A stretch of 64,000 nucleotides of DNA from Methylobacterium sp. FF17 (GTDB lineage Bacteria; Pseudomonadota; Alphaproteobacteria; Rhizobiales; Beijerinckiaceae): positions 992,001-1,056,000 of the forward strand of contig NZ_CP107532.1 in the NCBI RefSeq assembly GCF_025813715.1. Reading direction: 5' to 3'. Each line of letters opens with the position of its first letter. The first letter of the stretch is position 1. Position numbers and translations under genes: made by a program. This document shows, one piece after another, positions 1 through 9,396 of the stretch. Under the pieces are notes generated by a model. It ran no database searches, was not told where the DNA came from, and saw only the letters and a program-made list of their open reading frames with translations.

Positions 1-196
1 TGGGCGACCGGCCCGTATGGGAACCGGTGGTCGCCACGAACGCGCCGCCGCGCGCCAGCTGACCCTCGCCGCGCGCGAGCGCCTCCTCGTAGAGGCGCGG
101 CGCCTCCAGGTTCCAGTGCACCGCCTTCAGGTTGCGCAGCCCGCTGGCGTCGGAACCGTGTGCCGCGTTGTAATCGCCGATGTTGGTCACGCTCAT
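1..196 (-). CDS. pckA: Phosphoenolpyruvate carboxykinase (ATP), 5' end only
   Basis: This is the first 65 codons of ATP-dependent PEP carboxykinase, which converts oxaloacetate plus ATP to PEP plus CO2 in gluconeogenesis. The gene runs off the left edge. The visible part begins MSVTNIGDYN and ends in the family motif TTGSHTGRSP, which lies just before the substrate-binding region of ATP-type enzymes. The start at 196 is supported by an AGGAG-type ribosome site a few bases upstream. In rhizobia pckA is usually divergent from chvI; here chvI is at the other end of the window. Confidence 0.9.
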   Translation of the reverse strand, partial: MSVTNIGDYNAAHGSDASGLRNLKAVHWNLEAPRLYEEALARGEGQLARGGAFVATTGSHTGRSP

Positions 197-592
197 CTCT
201 CCTCGGGCCCCTGATCGCGTCGCCGTCCCAGTGATCGGATGCCGTTCCGGCTTTTCCGTCGCCGCGTCCCGGAGCGTCCGCACGGTCGGTCAGGGCCGCC
301 GCACGCAGGTTCACCGCTCGAGGAACACGCCCTTCTGCATAGACGCGGATCGTTTGCCGTCAATCCGCCTGTCGGCTGACAAAAAGACTTACATGATCCC
401 GGTTTCCGGCCAGGGCGTCGCGAAATTTCCCCGGCCTTGAGGGCGCATGGCGCGCGTGGGGGCGAAATCCGGGCATGGAAACCCTATTTAGGCGGACATG
501 GGATCGGATGCGGCGCGCCGTGATCCGTCAGCCGCCCCGCGTCCTCGGTACTCCACCGTGTGGACGCCTTCTTCGTCACGAGATCCGCCTTC
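197..592. other. Intergenic region between pckA and recR
   Basis: This divergent spacer holds the possible pckA promoter at 336-363. I see no convincing coding sequence, tRNA or hairpin terminator in the rest. Short open frames here lack ribosome sites and recognisable products. Confidence 0.5.
336..363 (-). promoter_or_regulatory. Possible sigma-70 type promoter of pckA
   Basis: Read on the minus strand there is TTGACG, a 16-base spacer and TATGCA, about 140 bases upstream of the pckA start. The -35 box is good and the -10 box is poor. This is a sequence match only. Confidence 0.3.
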
Positions 593-1198
593 ATGCCCCA
601 AGCCGTCGCCGGTCCCGAGATCGAGCGCCTGATCCAGCTTCTCGCCCGGATGCCGGGCCTGGGGCCCCGCTCGGCCCGCCGGGCCGCCCTGCAGCTCATC
701 AAGAAGCGGGAAACCCTGCTGGCGCCCCTCGCCGACGCGATGCGGGTGGCGTCCGAGCGCATCGTGGTCTGCCACGCCTGCGGCAACGTCGATACGCGCG
801 ATCCCTGCACGATCTGCTGCGACGAGGGCCGTGACCCCGCCACCCTCGTGGTGGTGGAGGACGTCTCCGACCTCTGGGCCCTGGAGCGCTCCGGCGCGGT
901 CACTGCCCGCTACCATGTGCTCGGCGGCGTGCTCTCCGCCCTCGACGGCGTACGGCCCGAGCACCTCAACCTCGAGAGCCTCGTCGCCCGCGCCGCCGAT
1001 CCGGCGATGCGCGAGATCATCCTGGCGCTCAACGCCACCGTCGACGGGCAGACCACGGCGCATTACGTCACCGAATCCCTGAAGGAGCACGGCCTGCGGA
1101 TCACGCGCCTCGCGCACGGGGTGCCGGTGGGCGGCGAGCTCGACTATCTCGACGAGGGCACGCTCACGGCCGCGATCCGCAGCCGCACACCGTTCTGA
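593..1198 (+). CDS. recR: Recombination mediator protein RecR
   Basis: RecR works with RecO (and RecF) to load RecA on single-stranded gaps during recombinational repair. The protein has the family order: an N-terminal helix-hairpin-helix region ([14 protein letters not shown]), a zinc finger with cysteines in CHACGN and CTICCD near residues 55-75, then a Toprim domain beginning [10 protein letters not shown]. The start at 593 (MPQAVAG) gives 201 aa, the usual family length. An upstream in-frame ATG at 560 would add 11 residues without homology. The usual dnaX-ybaB neighbours are absent. Confidence 0.95.
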   Translation: MPQAVAGPEIERLIQLLARMPGLGPRSARRAALQLIKKRETLLAPLADAMRVASERIVVCHACGNVDTRDPCTICCDEGRDPATLVVVEDVSDLWALERSGAVTARYHVLGGVLSALDGVRPEHLNLESLVARAADPAMREIILALNATVDGQTTAHYVTESLKEHGLRITRLAHGVPVGGELDYLDEGTLTAAIRSRTPF

Positions 1199-1301
1199 GG
1201 GCGGCGCGCGCCGTGCATTTGACCGGCCCCGGCCCGGACCGTATCTGCGGGGGCTCAGGCGGCCGCCGGCCCCGCACCCGACCCGCAAGTCCGATCGCCC
1301 C

Positions 1302-1814
1302 ATGACCATCCGCCCCCTCGTGATCCTGCCCGATGCGCGCCTGCGCCTTGCCTCCGAGCCCGTCGGCCCCGTGACGGACGAGATCCGCACGCTCGCCGCC
1401 GACATGCTGGAGACGATGTACGACGCCCCCGGGGTCGGCCTCGCGGCGATCCAGATCGGCGTCCCGAAGCGCGTCGTCACCATCGACACCTCGAAGGACG
1501 AGAACGACCGCCAGCCGCAGGTCTTCCTCAACCCCGAGATCGTCTGGTCCTCGGAGGAGAAGCGCGTCTACGACGAGGGCTGCCTGTCGATCCCGGAGTA
1601 TTACGGCGAGGTCGAGCGGCCGGACCGGGTCCGCGTGCGCTTCCGCGACCTCGACGGCGCGGAGCGGGAGATCGAGGCCGACGGGCTGCTCGCCACCTGC
1701 ATCCAGCACGAGATCGACCACCTCGACGGCGTGCTGTTCATCGATCACCTGTCGAAGCTGAAGCGGGACCGGGTGGTGAAGAAGTTCGCCAAGGCGGCCA
1801 AGCGCGACGCCTGA
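1302..1814 (+). CDS. def: Peptide deformylase
   Basis: Removes the formyl group from the N-terminal methionine of new proteins; a cytoplasmic metalloenzyme. All three family motifs are present in a 170-aa protein: [15 protein letters not shown] with the metal-ligand Cys, and HEIDHLDG with the two metal-ligand His and the catalytic Glu. It is followed by fmt 23 bases downstream, so the enzymes that add and remove the formyl group are co-transcribed, and truA follows. Confidence 0.97.
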   Translation: MTIRPLVILPDARLRLASEPVGPVTDEIRTLAADMLETMYDAPGVGLAAIQIGVPKRVVTIDTSKDENDRQPQVFLNPEIVWSSEEKRVYDEGCLSIPEYYGEVERPDRVRVRFRDLDGAEREIEADGLLATCIQHEIDHLDGVLFIDHLSKLKRDRVVKKFAKAAKRDA

Positions 1815-1837
1815 TTCGCCCCGTTCGAGGAACAGCC

Positions 1838-2767
1838 ATGCGCGTCGTCTTCATGGGCACGCCGGATTTCGCCGTGCCGACCCTGGCGCGCCTCGCCGCG
1901 GACGGGCACGCGATCGCGGCCGTCTACACGCGTGCGCCGGCCCGGGCCGGGCGCGGCATGGCGCTCAAGCCCTCGCCGGTCCACGTCCTGGCCGAGACGC
2001 TCGGCGCGCCCGTGCTCACGCCCGCCAGCCTGAAGGATCCGCAAGCCGCCGAGACCTTCGCGGGGCACGCGGCCGATGTCGCCGTCGTGGTGGCCTACGG
2101 CATGCTCCTGCCGCAGGCGATCCTCGACCTGCCGCGCCACGGCTGCCTCAACCTGCACGGCTCGCTGCTGCCGCGCTGGCGCGGCGCCGCGCCGATCCAG
2201 CGGGCCGTGATGGCGGGCGACGCGGAGAGCGGCGTCGGCGTGATGCGCATGGAGGCCGGCCTCGATACCGGCCCCGTGGCCCTCGAGGCGCGGTTGCCCA
2301 TCGCCCCCGGCATGACCGCGGGCGAACTCCACGACGCGCTGATGCCGCTCGGCGCCGACCTGATGGCGCGGGCGCTGCGCGCCCTGGACCAGGGCGACCT
2401 TCCCTTCACGCCCCAGGCGGAGACGGGGGTGCTCTACGCCCACAAGATCACCAACGAGGAGGCGCGCATCGACTGGACGCGCCCGGCACGCGAGGTCGCC
2501 AACCACGTCAACGGGCTCTCGCCCTTCCCCGGCGCCTTCTTCGAGGCGGATTTCGGGAAGGGACCGGAGCGCGTCAAAGTGCTGCGCGCCGAAGCCGTGC
2601 CGGGCTCGGGCGCGCCGGGCACCCTGTGCGATGCGCAGGGAACAGTGGCCTGCGATGCGGGCGCGGTACGGCTGCACGCGCTGCGTCGCGCCGGCAAGGG
2701 TGGCGTCGTCACCGGCGCGGAGTTCGTGCGCGGCGCGCACCGCGTGCCGGGCGACCGGCTCGCGTGA
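1838..2767 (+). CDS. fmt: Methionyl-tRNA formyltransferase
   Basis: Transfers a formyl group from 10-formyl-tetrahydrofolate to Met-tRNAi for initiation. The protein is 309 aa, normal for the family. It starts [16 protein letters not shown], has the folate and catalytic loop motif [17 protein letters not shown] at about residues 104-120, and a C-terminal OB-fold-like domain. It sits in a def-fmt-truA operon; truA begins 7 bases after its stop, so translation is probably coupled. Confidence 0.97.
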   Translation: MRVVFMGTPDFAVPTLARLAADGHAIAAVYTRAPARAGRGMALKPSPVHVLAETLGAPVLTPASLKDPQAAETFAGHAADVAVVVAYGMLLPQAILDLPRHGCLNLHGSLLPRWRGAAPIQRAVMAGDAESGVGVMRMEAGLDTGPVALEARLPIAPGMTAGELHDALMPLGADLMARALRALDQGDLPFTPQAETGVLYAHKITNEEARIDWTRPAREVANHVNGLSPFPGAFFEADFGKGPERVKVLRAEAVPGSGAPGTLCDAQGTVACDAGAVRLHALRRAGKGGVVTGAEFVRGAHRVPGDRLA

Positions 2768-2774
2768 ACGCCTG

Positions 2775-3557
2775 ATGCCGCGCTACAAGCTCGTCATCGA
2801 GTACGACGGAACGCCCTTCTGCGGCTGGCAGCGCCAGACGTCGCAGCCCTCCGTGCAGGGCGCGATCGAATCTGCGGTCAAGCGCTTCTCGGGCGAGGTC
2901 GCCGGCCTCACCTGCGCCGGACGCACCGATACGGGCGTCCACGCCACCCATCAGGTCGCGCATCTCGATCTGGAGAAGGCCTGGCGCACCGACGTGGTGC
3001 GCGACGCGCTCAACGCGCATCTGCGGCCGAACCCGGTGGCGATCCTCGGCGTCGAGATCGTCGGCGAGACCTTCAATGCCCGCCATTCGGCCACCCGCCG
3101 GCACTACCGCTACCGGATCCTCAACCGGCGCACCCCGCCGGTGCTCAACCGCACCCAGGTCTGGCAGGTGCCCTGGCCCCTCGACGTGGGCCGGATGCAA
3201 GAGGCCGCCATCCGTCTCCTCGGGCTGCACGATTTCACCGCCTTCCGCGCCGCCGAATGCCAGGCCAAGAGCCCGGTCCGGACCCTGGACCAGCTCGACG
3301 TCGCGGTGCGACCGATGGGCTTGCACGAGGAGATCGTGGTCGCGACCTCGGCCCGCGCCTTCCTGCACCATCAGGTCCGCTCGATGGTCGGCACCCTGAT
3401 GCTCGCCGGGAGCGGCCGCCTCAGCGCCGACGACGTCGCCGAGATCCTGGCGAGCCGCGACCGCAGCCGTTGCGGACCGCTGGCCCCGGCCTGCGGGCTG
3501 ACGCTGGTGGGGGTGGACTACACCACCGATCCGAGCGGGTTCGAGGCCCCGAAATAG
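2775..3557 (+). CDS. truA: tRNA pseudouridine(38-40) synthase TruA
   Basis: Makes pseudouridine at positions 38-40 of tRNA anticodon stems. The 260-aa protein starts [19 protein letters not shown], with the catalytic Asp in the motif [11 protein letters not shown] at about residue 56 and the C-terminal [11 protein letters not shown] typical of the family. The ATG at 2775 matches the family start; longer reading within fmt is not supported. Its last 40 bases overlap the 3' end of the convergent dapE. Confidence 0.97.
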   Translation: MPRYKLVIEYDGTPFCGWQRQTSQPSVQGAIESAVKRFSGEVAGLTCAGRTDTGVHATHQVAHLDLEKAWRTDVVRDALNAHLRPNPVAILGVEIVGETFNARHSATRRHYRYRILNRRTPPVLNRTQVWQVPWPLDVGRMQEAAIRLLGLHDFTAFRAAECQAKSPVRTLDQLDVAVRPMGLHEEIVVATSARAFLHHQVRSMVGTLMLAGSGRLSADDVAEILASRDRSRCGPLAPACGLTLVGVDYTTDPSGFEAPK

Positions 3558-4717
3558 GCCGCCAGCACCCGCGTATAGATCGCGGTCAGCCGGTTCAGGT
3601 CGGCGACGGCCACGCATTCGTCGGTCTGGTGCATGGTCTGGCCGACGAGGCCGAACTCGATGACCGGGCAGGCCTCCTTGATGAATCGGGCATCCGAGGT
3701 GCCGCCCGTGGTCGAGAGCAGCGGGCGGCGCCCGGTCTCGGTGGCGATGGCGCCCGCCACGAGCTCGGTGAAGGCGTCCGGCTCAGTGAGGAAGGCGGGC
3801 GAGTTCGAGGGCAGGAGGTCGAGGGTGTAGCGCAGGCCCCGGCCCGCCGCCCGGTCCAGGCGGGCGCGGATCTCGGCACCGAGGGACTCGGCGGTCCAGG
3901 TCTCGTTGAAGCGGATGTTGAAGGTGGCCCGCGCCTCGGCCGGGATCACGTTGGTGGCCGTGTTGCCGACATCGAGGGTGGTGAATTCGAGGTTCGAGGC
4001 GTCGAAGTGCCGGGTGCCCGCATCGAGGGGCGCGGCGAGCAGCGCCGCGGCGAGGCGCAGGAGGCCGGGAATCGGGTTCTCGGCGAGATCCGGATAGGCG
4101 ACGTGGCCCTGGCGCCCGTGCACGGTGAGGTGCCCGGTGAGCGATCCGCGCCGGCCGATCTTGATCATGTCGCCGAGCGAATCCGGGTTGGTCGGCTCGC
4201 CGAGCAGGCAATGGTCGAAGCGCTCGCCCCGCCCCTTCGCCCAGTCGAGGAGCTTGACCGTGCCGTTGATGGCCGGCCCCTCCTCGTCGCCGGTGATGAG
4301 GAAACCGATCGAGCCCGAAAAACCCGGGCCGGCGGCGTCGAGGTAGTCGAGGGCGGCGGCGAGCATGCAGGCGATGCCGCCCTTCATATCGACGGCACCC
4401 CGCCCGTACAGCACCCCGTCCTCCACGGTGCCGGCGAAGGGCCCGTGGCGCCAGCGGGCCGGATCGCCGGGGGGCACCACGTCGGTGTGGCCGGCGAACA
4501 GCAGGTAGGGCGCGCCCGAGCCGATGCGGGCGTAGAGGTTGTCGATGTCCGGAGTGCCAGGGCTGGAGAAGCGCGGGCGCTCGACGCTGAAGCCGGCCGC
4601 TTCGAGCACGCCGCCGAGCCATGCCAGCGCGCCGCCCTCCTCCGGGGTCACGGAGGGGCAGCGGATCAGCGCCTGCGCGAAGGCGAGCGGGGAGCGGTCG
4701 AGGGGCGCATGCGGCAC
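3518..4717 (-). CDS. dapE: Succinyl-diaminopimelate desuccinylase
   Basis: Hydrolyses N-succinyl-LL-diaminopimelate in the lysine and peptidoglycan precursor pathway. The 399-aa M20-family dinuclear metallopeptidase has the metal-binding motifs [18 protein letters not shown] and the catalytic ITGDEEGPA in order, and ends with the His-containing GQTMHQTDE. It is convergent with truA, and the two coding sequences share 40 bases, so they must use their own 3' signals inside each other. Its usual partner dapD is not in the window. Confidence 0.95.
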   Translation of the reverse strand: MPHAPLDRSPLAFAQALIRCPSVTPEEGGALAWLGGVLEAAGFSVERPRFSSPGTPDIDNLYARIGSGAPYLLFAGHTDVVPPGDPARWRHGPFAGTVEDGVLYGRGAVDMKGGIACMLAAALDYLDAAGPGFSGSIGFLITGDEEGPAINGTVKLLDWAKGRGERFDHCLLGEPTNPDSLGDMIKIGRRGSLTGHLTVHGRQGHVAYPDLAENPIPGLLRLAAALLAAPLDAGTRHFDASNLEFTTLDVGNTATNVIPAEARATFNIRFNETWTAESLGAEIRARLDRAAGRGLRYTLDLLPSNSPAFLTEPDAFTELVAGAIATETGRRPLLSTTGGTSDARFIKEACPVIEFGLVGQTMHQTDECVAVADLNRLTAIYTRVLAAYFGASNPLGSVV

Positions 4718-4829
4718 GGACGGGACTTTCGCATGAGGTCGGGGTGCGGACGGCCATAAGCGCCGGCTCGCGGGGGCGCAATTCGCGGGCGGCCTTTCGG
4801 AGCGCCGCCGTCGGGGCTATCTGCGGGAG

Positions 4830-5612
4830 ATGGCCCTCTCCTCGGACGAAATCGAACGCTACGCCCGCCACCTCGTCCTGCCGGAGGTCGGCGGGCCGGG
4901 ACAGGCACGGCTCAAGGCGGCCCGCGTCCTCGTCATCGGCGCCGGCGGGCTCGGCGCCCCCCTGATCCAGTACCTCGCCGCCGCCGGGATCGGCACGATC
5001 GGCATCGTGGACGACGACGTGGTCTCGCTCTCGAACCTGCAGCGCCAGGTCATCCACGGCACGCCGGAGATCGGGCGCCTCAAGGTGGAGAGCGCGCGCG
5101 AGGCGGTGGACCGCCTCAACCCGCATGTCGGCGTCGAGACGCACCCGACCCGGCTGACGCCGGAGAACGCCGCCGGCCTGATCGGCGCCTACGACGTGGT
5201 CGCCGACGGCTCCGACAATTTCGCCACGCGCTACGCGGTCTCGGATGCCTGCTTCCACGCCCGGCGCCCGCTGGTGACGGCGGCCCTCGGGCGCTTCGAC
5301 GGCTCGCTGACCACGCTGAAACCCTACGCCACCGATGCGCGGGGACGGCCGAACCCGACCTATCGCTGCCTGTTCCCGAACCCGCCGCCGCCCGGCAGCG
5401 TGGCGCCCTGCGCCGAGGCCGGGGTGCTCGGCGCGCTCGCGGGCATCATGGGCTCGCTCATGGCGCTGGAGGTGATCCGCACCGTCACGGAGTTCGGGGA
5501 GCCCCTGGTCGGACGCCTGCTCATGGTCGACACCCGCGCCATGCGGTTCGAGACCCTGGGCTACGGCTGGGACGAGGCGAACCCGCTGAACGGGACCGAC
5601 GCGCCGGGCTGA
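4830..5612 (+). CDS. moeB: MoeB/ThiF-family adenylyltransferase
   Basis: An E1-like enzyme that adenylates the C-terminus of a small sulfur carrier (MoaD in molybdopterin synthesis or ThiS in thiamine synthesis). The 260-aa protein has the nucleotide-binding loop IGAGGLGAPL at about residues 36-45, SLSNLQRQV, and DGSDNFATRYAVSD. The zinc-binding CxxC pairs of E. coli MoeB are missing: the first position reads TYRC, and the C-terminal pair is absent. MoeB is favoured over ThiF on overall resemblance; no moa or thi gene is adjacent. It is convergent with the ABC transporter gene. Confidence 0.8.
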   Translation: MALSSDEIERYARHLVLPEVGGPGQARLKAARVLVIGAGGLGAPLIQYLAAAGIGTIGIVDDDVVSLSNLQRQVIHGTPEIGRLKVESAREAVDRLNPHVGVETHPTRLTPENAAGLIGAYDVVADGSDNFATRYAVSDACFHARRPLVTAALGRFDGSLTTLKPYATDARGRPNPTYRCLFPNPPPPGSVAPCAEAGVLGALAGIMGSLMALEVIRTVTEFGEPLVGRLLMVDTRAMRFETLGYGWDEANPLNGTDAPG

Positions 5613-5630
5613 GGGGCGTCACCGCCCCTC
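5611..5630. terminator. Hairpin between convergent genes
   Basis: An 8-bp perfect stem (GAGGGGCG / CGCCCCTC) with a TCAC loop lies between the ends of the moeB-like gene and the convergent ABC transporter gene. It could stop transcription from both sides; there is no T-run. Confidence 0.45.
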
Positions 5631-5638
5631 GCCTCCCC

Positions 5639-7486
5639 CTATTCCGCCGGGAGCGCGCTGAGGCGCGGACGCGGCTCCCGGCCCCGCGCCGTCTCGTCGA
5701 GGGCATCGGTGAACTGGAGCGCCGCGAGCTGGGCGTAGAGCGCGCCCTGCGCCAGCAGACTCTCGTGGGTGCCGCTCTCCACGATCCGCCCGCCGTCGAG
5801 GACGAGGATGCGGTCGGCCTTGCGGATGGTGGCGAGGCGGTGGGCGATCACCAGGGTCGTGCGGTCCCGCATCAGGGTGTCGAGGGCGGTCTGCACCGCG
5901 CGCTCGCTCTCGGCGTCGAGGGCGGAGGTCGCCTCGTCGAGGAGCAGGATCGGCGCGTTCTTGAGGATGGCCCGCGCGATGGCGACCCGCTGGCGCTGGC
6001 CGCCGGACAGGGTGACGCCGCGCTCGCCCACGCCCGTGGCGTAGCCCTGCGGCAGGGCCTGGATGAAGCCGTCCGCGTTGGCGAGTTCGGCGGCGCGCCG
6101 CACCTGCGCCTCCGTCGCCTCCGGGCGTCCGTAGCGGATGTTCTCGAGGACGGAGCCCGAGAACACCGTGGGATCCTGCGGCACCAGGGACAGGCGCTCG
6201 CGCAGGGCGTCCGGATCGGTGCGCGCGATGTCGACGCCGTCGACCCGGATGGTGCCGGATTGCGGGTCGTAGAAGCGCAGCAGCAGCTGGAGCACCGTGG
6301 TCTTGCCCGCGCCCGAGGGCCCGACCAGGGCCACGCGCTCGCCCGGCGCGATCGTGAAGCTGATCCCGTCGAGGGAGGGATGCTCCGGCCGCGTCGGGTA
6401 CTGGAAGCGCACGGCCTCGAAGGAAACCGCGCCCCGGGCCGGCGACGGCAGCGGCAGCGGGTCGGCCGGCGCGCGAATCACGGGCTCGGCGGCCAGGATC
6501 TCGCCGAGGCGCTCGGCGGCACCGGCGGCCTGCGCGAGTTCGCCGTAGACCTCGGAGAGCTGGCCGAGGGCGCTGGCGCCGAACACGGCGTAGAGCACGA
6601 ACTGCGAGAGCTGACCCGCCGTCATGGTGCCGGCCAGCACCCCTTGCGCCCCGTACCACATCACCCCGACGACGCTCGCCGAGATCAGGAAGATCGCCAC
6701 ACCCGTGAGCAGCGCCCGCGCCTGGATCGAATCCCGCGCCGCGCCGTAGGCGTTCTCGGAGGCAGTGCCGAAGCGGTCGGCCGTGGTCCGGCCCATGCCG
6801 AAGGCCTGCATGGTGCGGATCGCGTTCACCGCCTCGGCCGCGTAGGCGGAGGCGTCGGCGAGCCGGTCCTGCGCCGCCCGCGAGCGCCGGCGCACGCCCC
6901 GCCCCGACAGGATGAGCGGGAACACGATGAGGGGAATCGCGGCCAGGACCAAGACGGAGAGCCTGGGGCTGGTGATGACCATCATCACCACGGCGCCGGA
7001 GAACAGGAAGGCGTTGCGCAGCAGGATCGAGATCGAGACGCCGAACACCGCCTTGACCTGTGTCGCATCGGCGGTGAGGCGCGAGATGATCTCGCCGGAG
7101 AGCGAACGGTCGAAGAAGGCCGGGTCGAGCTGGGTCAGGCGCCGGAACACGGCGGTCCGCAGGTCCGCCACCACCCGCTCGCCCAGCGTCACCACCGTAT
7201 AGTAGCGCGCGCCGCTCGACAGGGCGAGCACCGCCACCACGCCGATCAGGGCGGCAAAATAGGTGTCGATGACCCCGTGGCCGTCCGGCGAGAAGCCGTG
7301 GTCGATCACCCGGCGCAGGGCGATCGGGACGACGAGGGTCGCGCCGGACGCCGCCAGGAGCGAGAGGAACGCCGCCAGGATCCGCCCGCGATAGACCGCC
7401 GCGAAGGGAATCAGCGGGCGCAGCGATCCCAGGGGTGCCTTGGGACGGGCCTCTCCGGGATTTTTCTTGTCACGGCCGCGAGCCAT
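5639..7486 (-). CDS. ABC exporter, fused membrane and ATPase domains (MsbA-like)
   Basis: A 615-aa half-transporter of the MsbA/lipid and drug exporter type that would act in the inner membrane as a homodimer. Residues about 30-325 carry six predicted membrane helices. The nucleotide-binding domain follows with Walker A GPSGAGKTT, the Q-loop VPQDPTVF, signature LSGGQRQR, Walker B ILLLDEATSALD and the switch His in VIAHRLATI. The substrate cannot be told from sequence; lipid or hydrophobic compound export is likely from the family. It is monocistronic, convergent with moeB and divergent from rpmE. Confidence 0.9.
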   Translation of the reverse strand: MARGRDKKNPGEARPKAPLGSLRPLIPFAAVYRGRILAAFLSLLAASGATLVVPIALRRVIDHGFSPDGHGVIDTYFAALIGVVAVLALSSGARYYTVVTLGERVVADLRTAVFRRLTQLDPAFFDRSLSGEIISRLTADATQVKAVFGVSISILLRNAFLFSGAVVMMVITSPRLSVLVLAAIPLIVFPLILSGRGVRRRSRAAQDRLADASAYAAEAVNAIRTMQAFGMGRTTADRFGTASENAYGAARDSIQARALLTGVAIFLISASVVGVMWYGAQGVLAGTMTAGQLSQFVLYAVFGASALGQLSEVYGELAQAAGAAERLGEILAAEPVIRAPADPLPLPSPARGAVSFEAVRFQYPTRPEHPSLDGISFTIAPGERVALVGPSGAGKTTVLQLLLRFYDPQSGTIRVDGVDIARTDPDALRERLSLVPQDPTVFSGSVLENIRYGRPEATEAQVRRAAELANADGFIQALPQGYATGVGERGVTLSGGQRQRVAIARAILKNAPILLLDEATSALDAESERAVQTALDTLMRDRTTLVIAHRLATIRKADRILVLDGGRIVESGTHESLLAQGALYAQLAALQFTDALDETARGREPRPRLSALPAE

Positions 7487-7664
7487 GGTGCCTCGTCATC
7501 ATTGGTCTTCAAGGAAAAGCGACCGTTGGGCGGTCTCTTCGAGCGGCGCACGCTTGTCGGGCGAAGGTGCGTGGGGTATAGGCGCGCCTTCATCCGATTG
7601 CGCGTGATCTATGGCCGCGGGCCGCCAGACGGGCCGGTCGGCTTGGCTATTCAAGGATTTCGTC

Positions 7665-7919
7665 ATGGCAAAGAGCGCGGCCGACAAGGCCAAGGGTACC
7701 GAGCATCCCGACTACCACTTCATCAAGGTCGTGATGACCGATGGGTCGGACTACATGACCCGGTCGACCTACGGCAAGGAGGGCGACACCCTCAACCTCG
7801 ATATCGACCCGAACACCCACCCGGCCTGGACCGGCGGCGAGCAGAAGATGCTCGATCGCGGCGGCCGCGTCTCGCGCTTCAACTCGCGGTTCGGCGCCCT
7901 CTCCTTCGGCAAGAAGTAA
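7665..7919 (+). CDS. rpmE: 50S ribosomal protein L31
   Basis: An 84-aa L31 protein of the large ribosomal subunit. The conserved core [14 protein letters not shown] and THPAWTGG are present, as is the alphaproteobacterial ending [15 protein letters not shown]. It lacks the four zinc-binding Cys of the C+ type, as is usual in this group. The ATG at 7665 has an AAGGA ribosome site 8 bases upstream; an ATG at 7611 has no such support. Two strong hairpins follow. Confidence 0.95.
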   Translation: MAKSAADKAKGTEHPDYHFIKVVMTDGSDYMTRSTYGKEGDTLNLDIDPNTHPAWTGGEQKMLDRGGRVSRFNSRFGALSFGKK

Positions 7920-7971
7920 ATCGACTTCGGTCGGCCGCCACGGCAACGTGGCGGCGCAGGTCATAGTACGA

Positions 7972-8009
7972 CGCAGAACGGGCGGCTCCCTGGAGCCGCC
8001 CGTTCTGCG
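7972..8009 (+). terminator. rpmE terminator hairpin
   Basis: An 18-bp perfect inverted repeat (arms 7972-7989 and 7992-8009) with a minimal loop lies about 50 bases after the rpmE stop. It is very stable but lacks a T-run. Confidence 0.6.
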
Positions 8010-8027
8010 TTCCGGCCCTTCCTGGAG

Positions 8028-8059
8028 GGGCCCTCCCGGCGATGACGCCGGGAGGGCCC
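8028..8059. terminator. Second hairpin between convergent rpmE and rcdA
   Basis: A 13-bp perfect stem (arms 8028-8040 and 8047-8059) with a 6-base loop sits just past the 3' end of rcdA. It probably serves the leftward rcdA transcript and backs up the rpmE terminator. Confidence 0.5.
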
Positions 8060-8067
8060 GCGGCGCC

Positions 8068-8598
8068 TCAGGCGGAGGCCGGCGCGAAGGCCGCGTGCAG
8101 GCGGCCGAGCTGCGCCACCACTGGGCTCTCCTGCGGCATCGGGACGGGACGCTCCTCGGTGATCGCGCCGTCGAGGTGGAGGATGCGGGTGTGGAGCCGG
8201 CGCGAGCGCACGATGAGATCCTGCAGGGTCGCCGGCAGCTGGCCGAAGACCTCGGCGCGGAAGGTCTCGGGCGTGGTGAGGCGCACGCGGGTCTTCTCCT
8301 GCATCGCCTCCGCCGGGGTGAGCTCGCCCTCGGACACCGCCCGCTGCACCAGCAGCCAGGAGGCGATCTGCATCAGGCGGGTGGTGAGGCGCATGCTCTC
8401 GCTGGCATAGCTCAGCGTGCCGTCGCGGGACATCAGACGCGATTCCTCGCGGCCCGTCCCGTCGAGATAGGCCGCCGCCTCCTCGACCAGCGTCATGCCC
8501 TCGCGGAACAGCACCTTGAACGCCTCGGAGGTGACGTAGGTGTCACCGAAATTCACCCAGTCCCGCCGGTCCTGAAACATGACGTCGAATCCGCTCAT
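8068..8598 (-). CDS. rcdA: RcdA-like regulator of CtrA degradation (DUF1465)
   Basis: A 176-aa DUF1465 protein. In Caulobacter, RcdA is an adaptor that helps bring the cell-cycle regulator CtrA to the ClpXP protease. The protein is all-helical by appearance, starts MSGFDVMFQDRRDWVNFGDT and contains the family stretch TRLMQIASWLLVQRAV. The start at 8598 is fixed by an AGGAGG ribosome site 6 bases upstream; the frame stays open further upstream through a terminator hairpin and is not real there. Identification is by family resemblance; function in this species is inferred. Confidence 0.85.
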   Translation of the reverse strand: MSGFDVMFQDRRDWVNFGDTYVTSEAFKVLFREGMTLVEEAAAYLDGTGREESRLMSRDGTLSYASESMRLTTRLMQIASWLLVQRAVSEGELTPAEAMQEKTRVRLTTPETFRAEVFGQLPATLQDLIVRSRRLHTRILHLDGAITEERPVPMPQESPVVAQLGRLHAAFAPASA

Positions 8599-8762
8599 GG
8601 TGCCTCCTGTGCCGCGACCGGACCGAATCCGTCCCACGATGGGACGAAGGCGACGCGCTTGCACCTCGGAGCGCAATCCTAGCGCCGGAAGCGCGGCGCC
8701 GGGGGCTTTACCCAGTGTTAACGTTAATGGCGGGCGGTCGGTGCCATGGCGCTGCAGGCACG

Positions 8763-8791
8763 AAAAAAGGCCGCCCGTTCTCGGGGCGGCC
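8763..8791 (-). terminator. Intrinsic terminator with T-run, minus strand
   Basis: On the minus strand an 8-bp GC stem (GGCCGCCC / GGGCGGCC, 7-base loop) is followed directly by TTTTTT. It is a textbook rho-independent terminator pointing left, but no protein gene lies upstream of it on that strand. Confidence 0.75.
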
Positions 8792-8856
8792 GCATAAGGG
8801 AGAGCGTTGGGAGCAATCGTTACATGCGGGTAGGTCATCCGCACGCTGTCCGGCGC
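8763..8856 (-). ncRNA. Candidate small RNA
   Basis: The terminator at 8763-8791 needs a transcript. About 60 bases upstream, at 8861-8866 on the minus strand, lies TATGAT, a reasonable -10 box, giving an RNA of roughly 95 nt. It contains two CUCCC stretches that could pair with ribosome-binding sites. No good open reading frame fills the interval. The 5' end is a guess; the terminator is solid. Confidence 0.35.
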
Positions 8857-9078
8857 CGCCGAACAGGATCATAGGATGCCGCAGCGCGGTTAACGACGCG
8901 TTACCGCCCGCGAGCCTCGATTCGGATGAGATCGCGATTCGAAAGAGATCTCAACTCGAGAGAGATCCTGGCGTCGAGGAGCCTCCCGGAGACAGGCGTT
9001 CGGAATTGACTCGCGCGAGCCCTTCGGTCATAAGCCGCGCCATCGCGACGCGGCGCCCTTGAGGGGCGCTGTCCGCGC

Positions 9079-9108
9079 TTGCAGACACATTTCAGGGCGA
9101 GTGAATAT
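9079..9108 (+). promoter_or_regulatory. rpmH: Probable rpmH promoter
   Basis: TTGCAG, an 18-base spacer and GAATAT lie about 55 bases upstream of rpmH. This resembles the vegetative promoters of alphaproteobacteria. Confidence 0.35.
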
Positions 9109-9164
9109 CCGGCGCGGCCTCTGGCGCAGCCCGGATCGATCCTCGGCCATTCGGAGATCGCGCC

Positions 9165-9299
9165 ATGAAGAGAACCTATCAGCCCAGCAAGCTCGTGCGT
9201 AAGCGTCGTCACGGCTTCCGCGCCCGCATGGCCACCGCCGGCGGCCGCAAGGTCATTGCCGCCCGCCGCGCGCACGGCCGCAAGAAGCTCTCGGCCTAA
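9165..9299 (+). CDS. rpmH: 50S ribosomal protein L34
   Basis: A 44-aa, Arg/Lys-rich ribosomal protein. The complete family pattern is visible: [19 protein letters not shown] at the start, then [19 protein letters not shown] and the ending KKLSA. It is followed by rnpA, yidC and engB in the order conserved near bacterial replication genes. Confidence 0.97.
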   Translation: MKRTYQPSKLVRKRRHGFRARMATAGGRKVIAARRAHGRKKLSA

Positions 9300-9396
9300 G
9301 AACCCGGCGCCGTCCCGGCGGCGCGCCTCATCACGGATCCGGCGTCTGGGTCTCGCGACCCGAGGCCGGACAGCGAGCCCCAGGATCGCATCGGCC

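Larger units (their letters stand above)
8599..9164. other. Intergenic region between rcdA and rpmH
   Basis: About 570 bases without a supported protein gene. It holds the leftward terminator and candidate small RNA (8763-8856) and the probable rpmH promoter (9079-9108). Open frames across it lack ribosome sites. Confidence 0.5.

Noticed and set aside
197..592. Small plus-strand protein genes before recR.
   Set aside because: Arg/Pro-rich translations without ribosome sites; no match to a known family.
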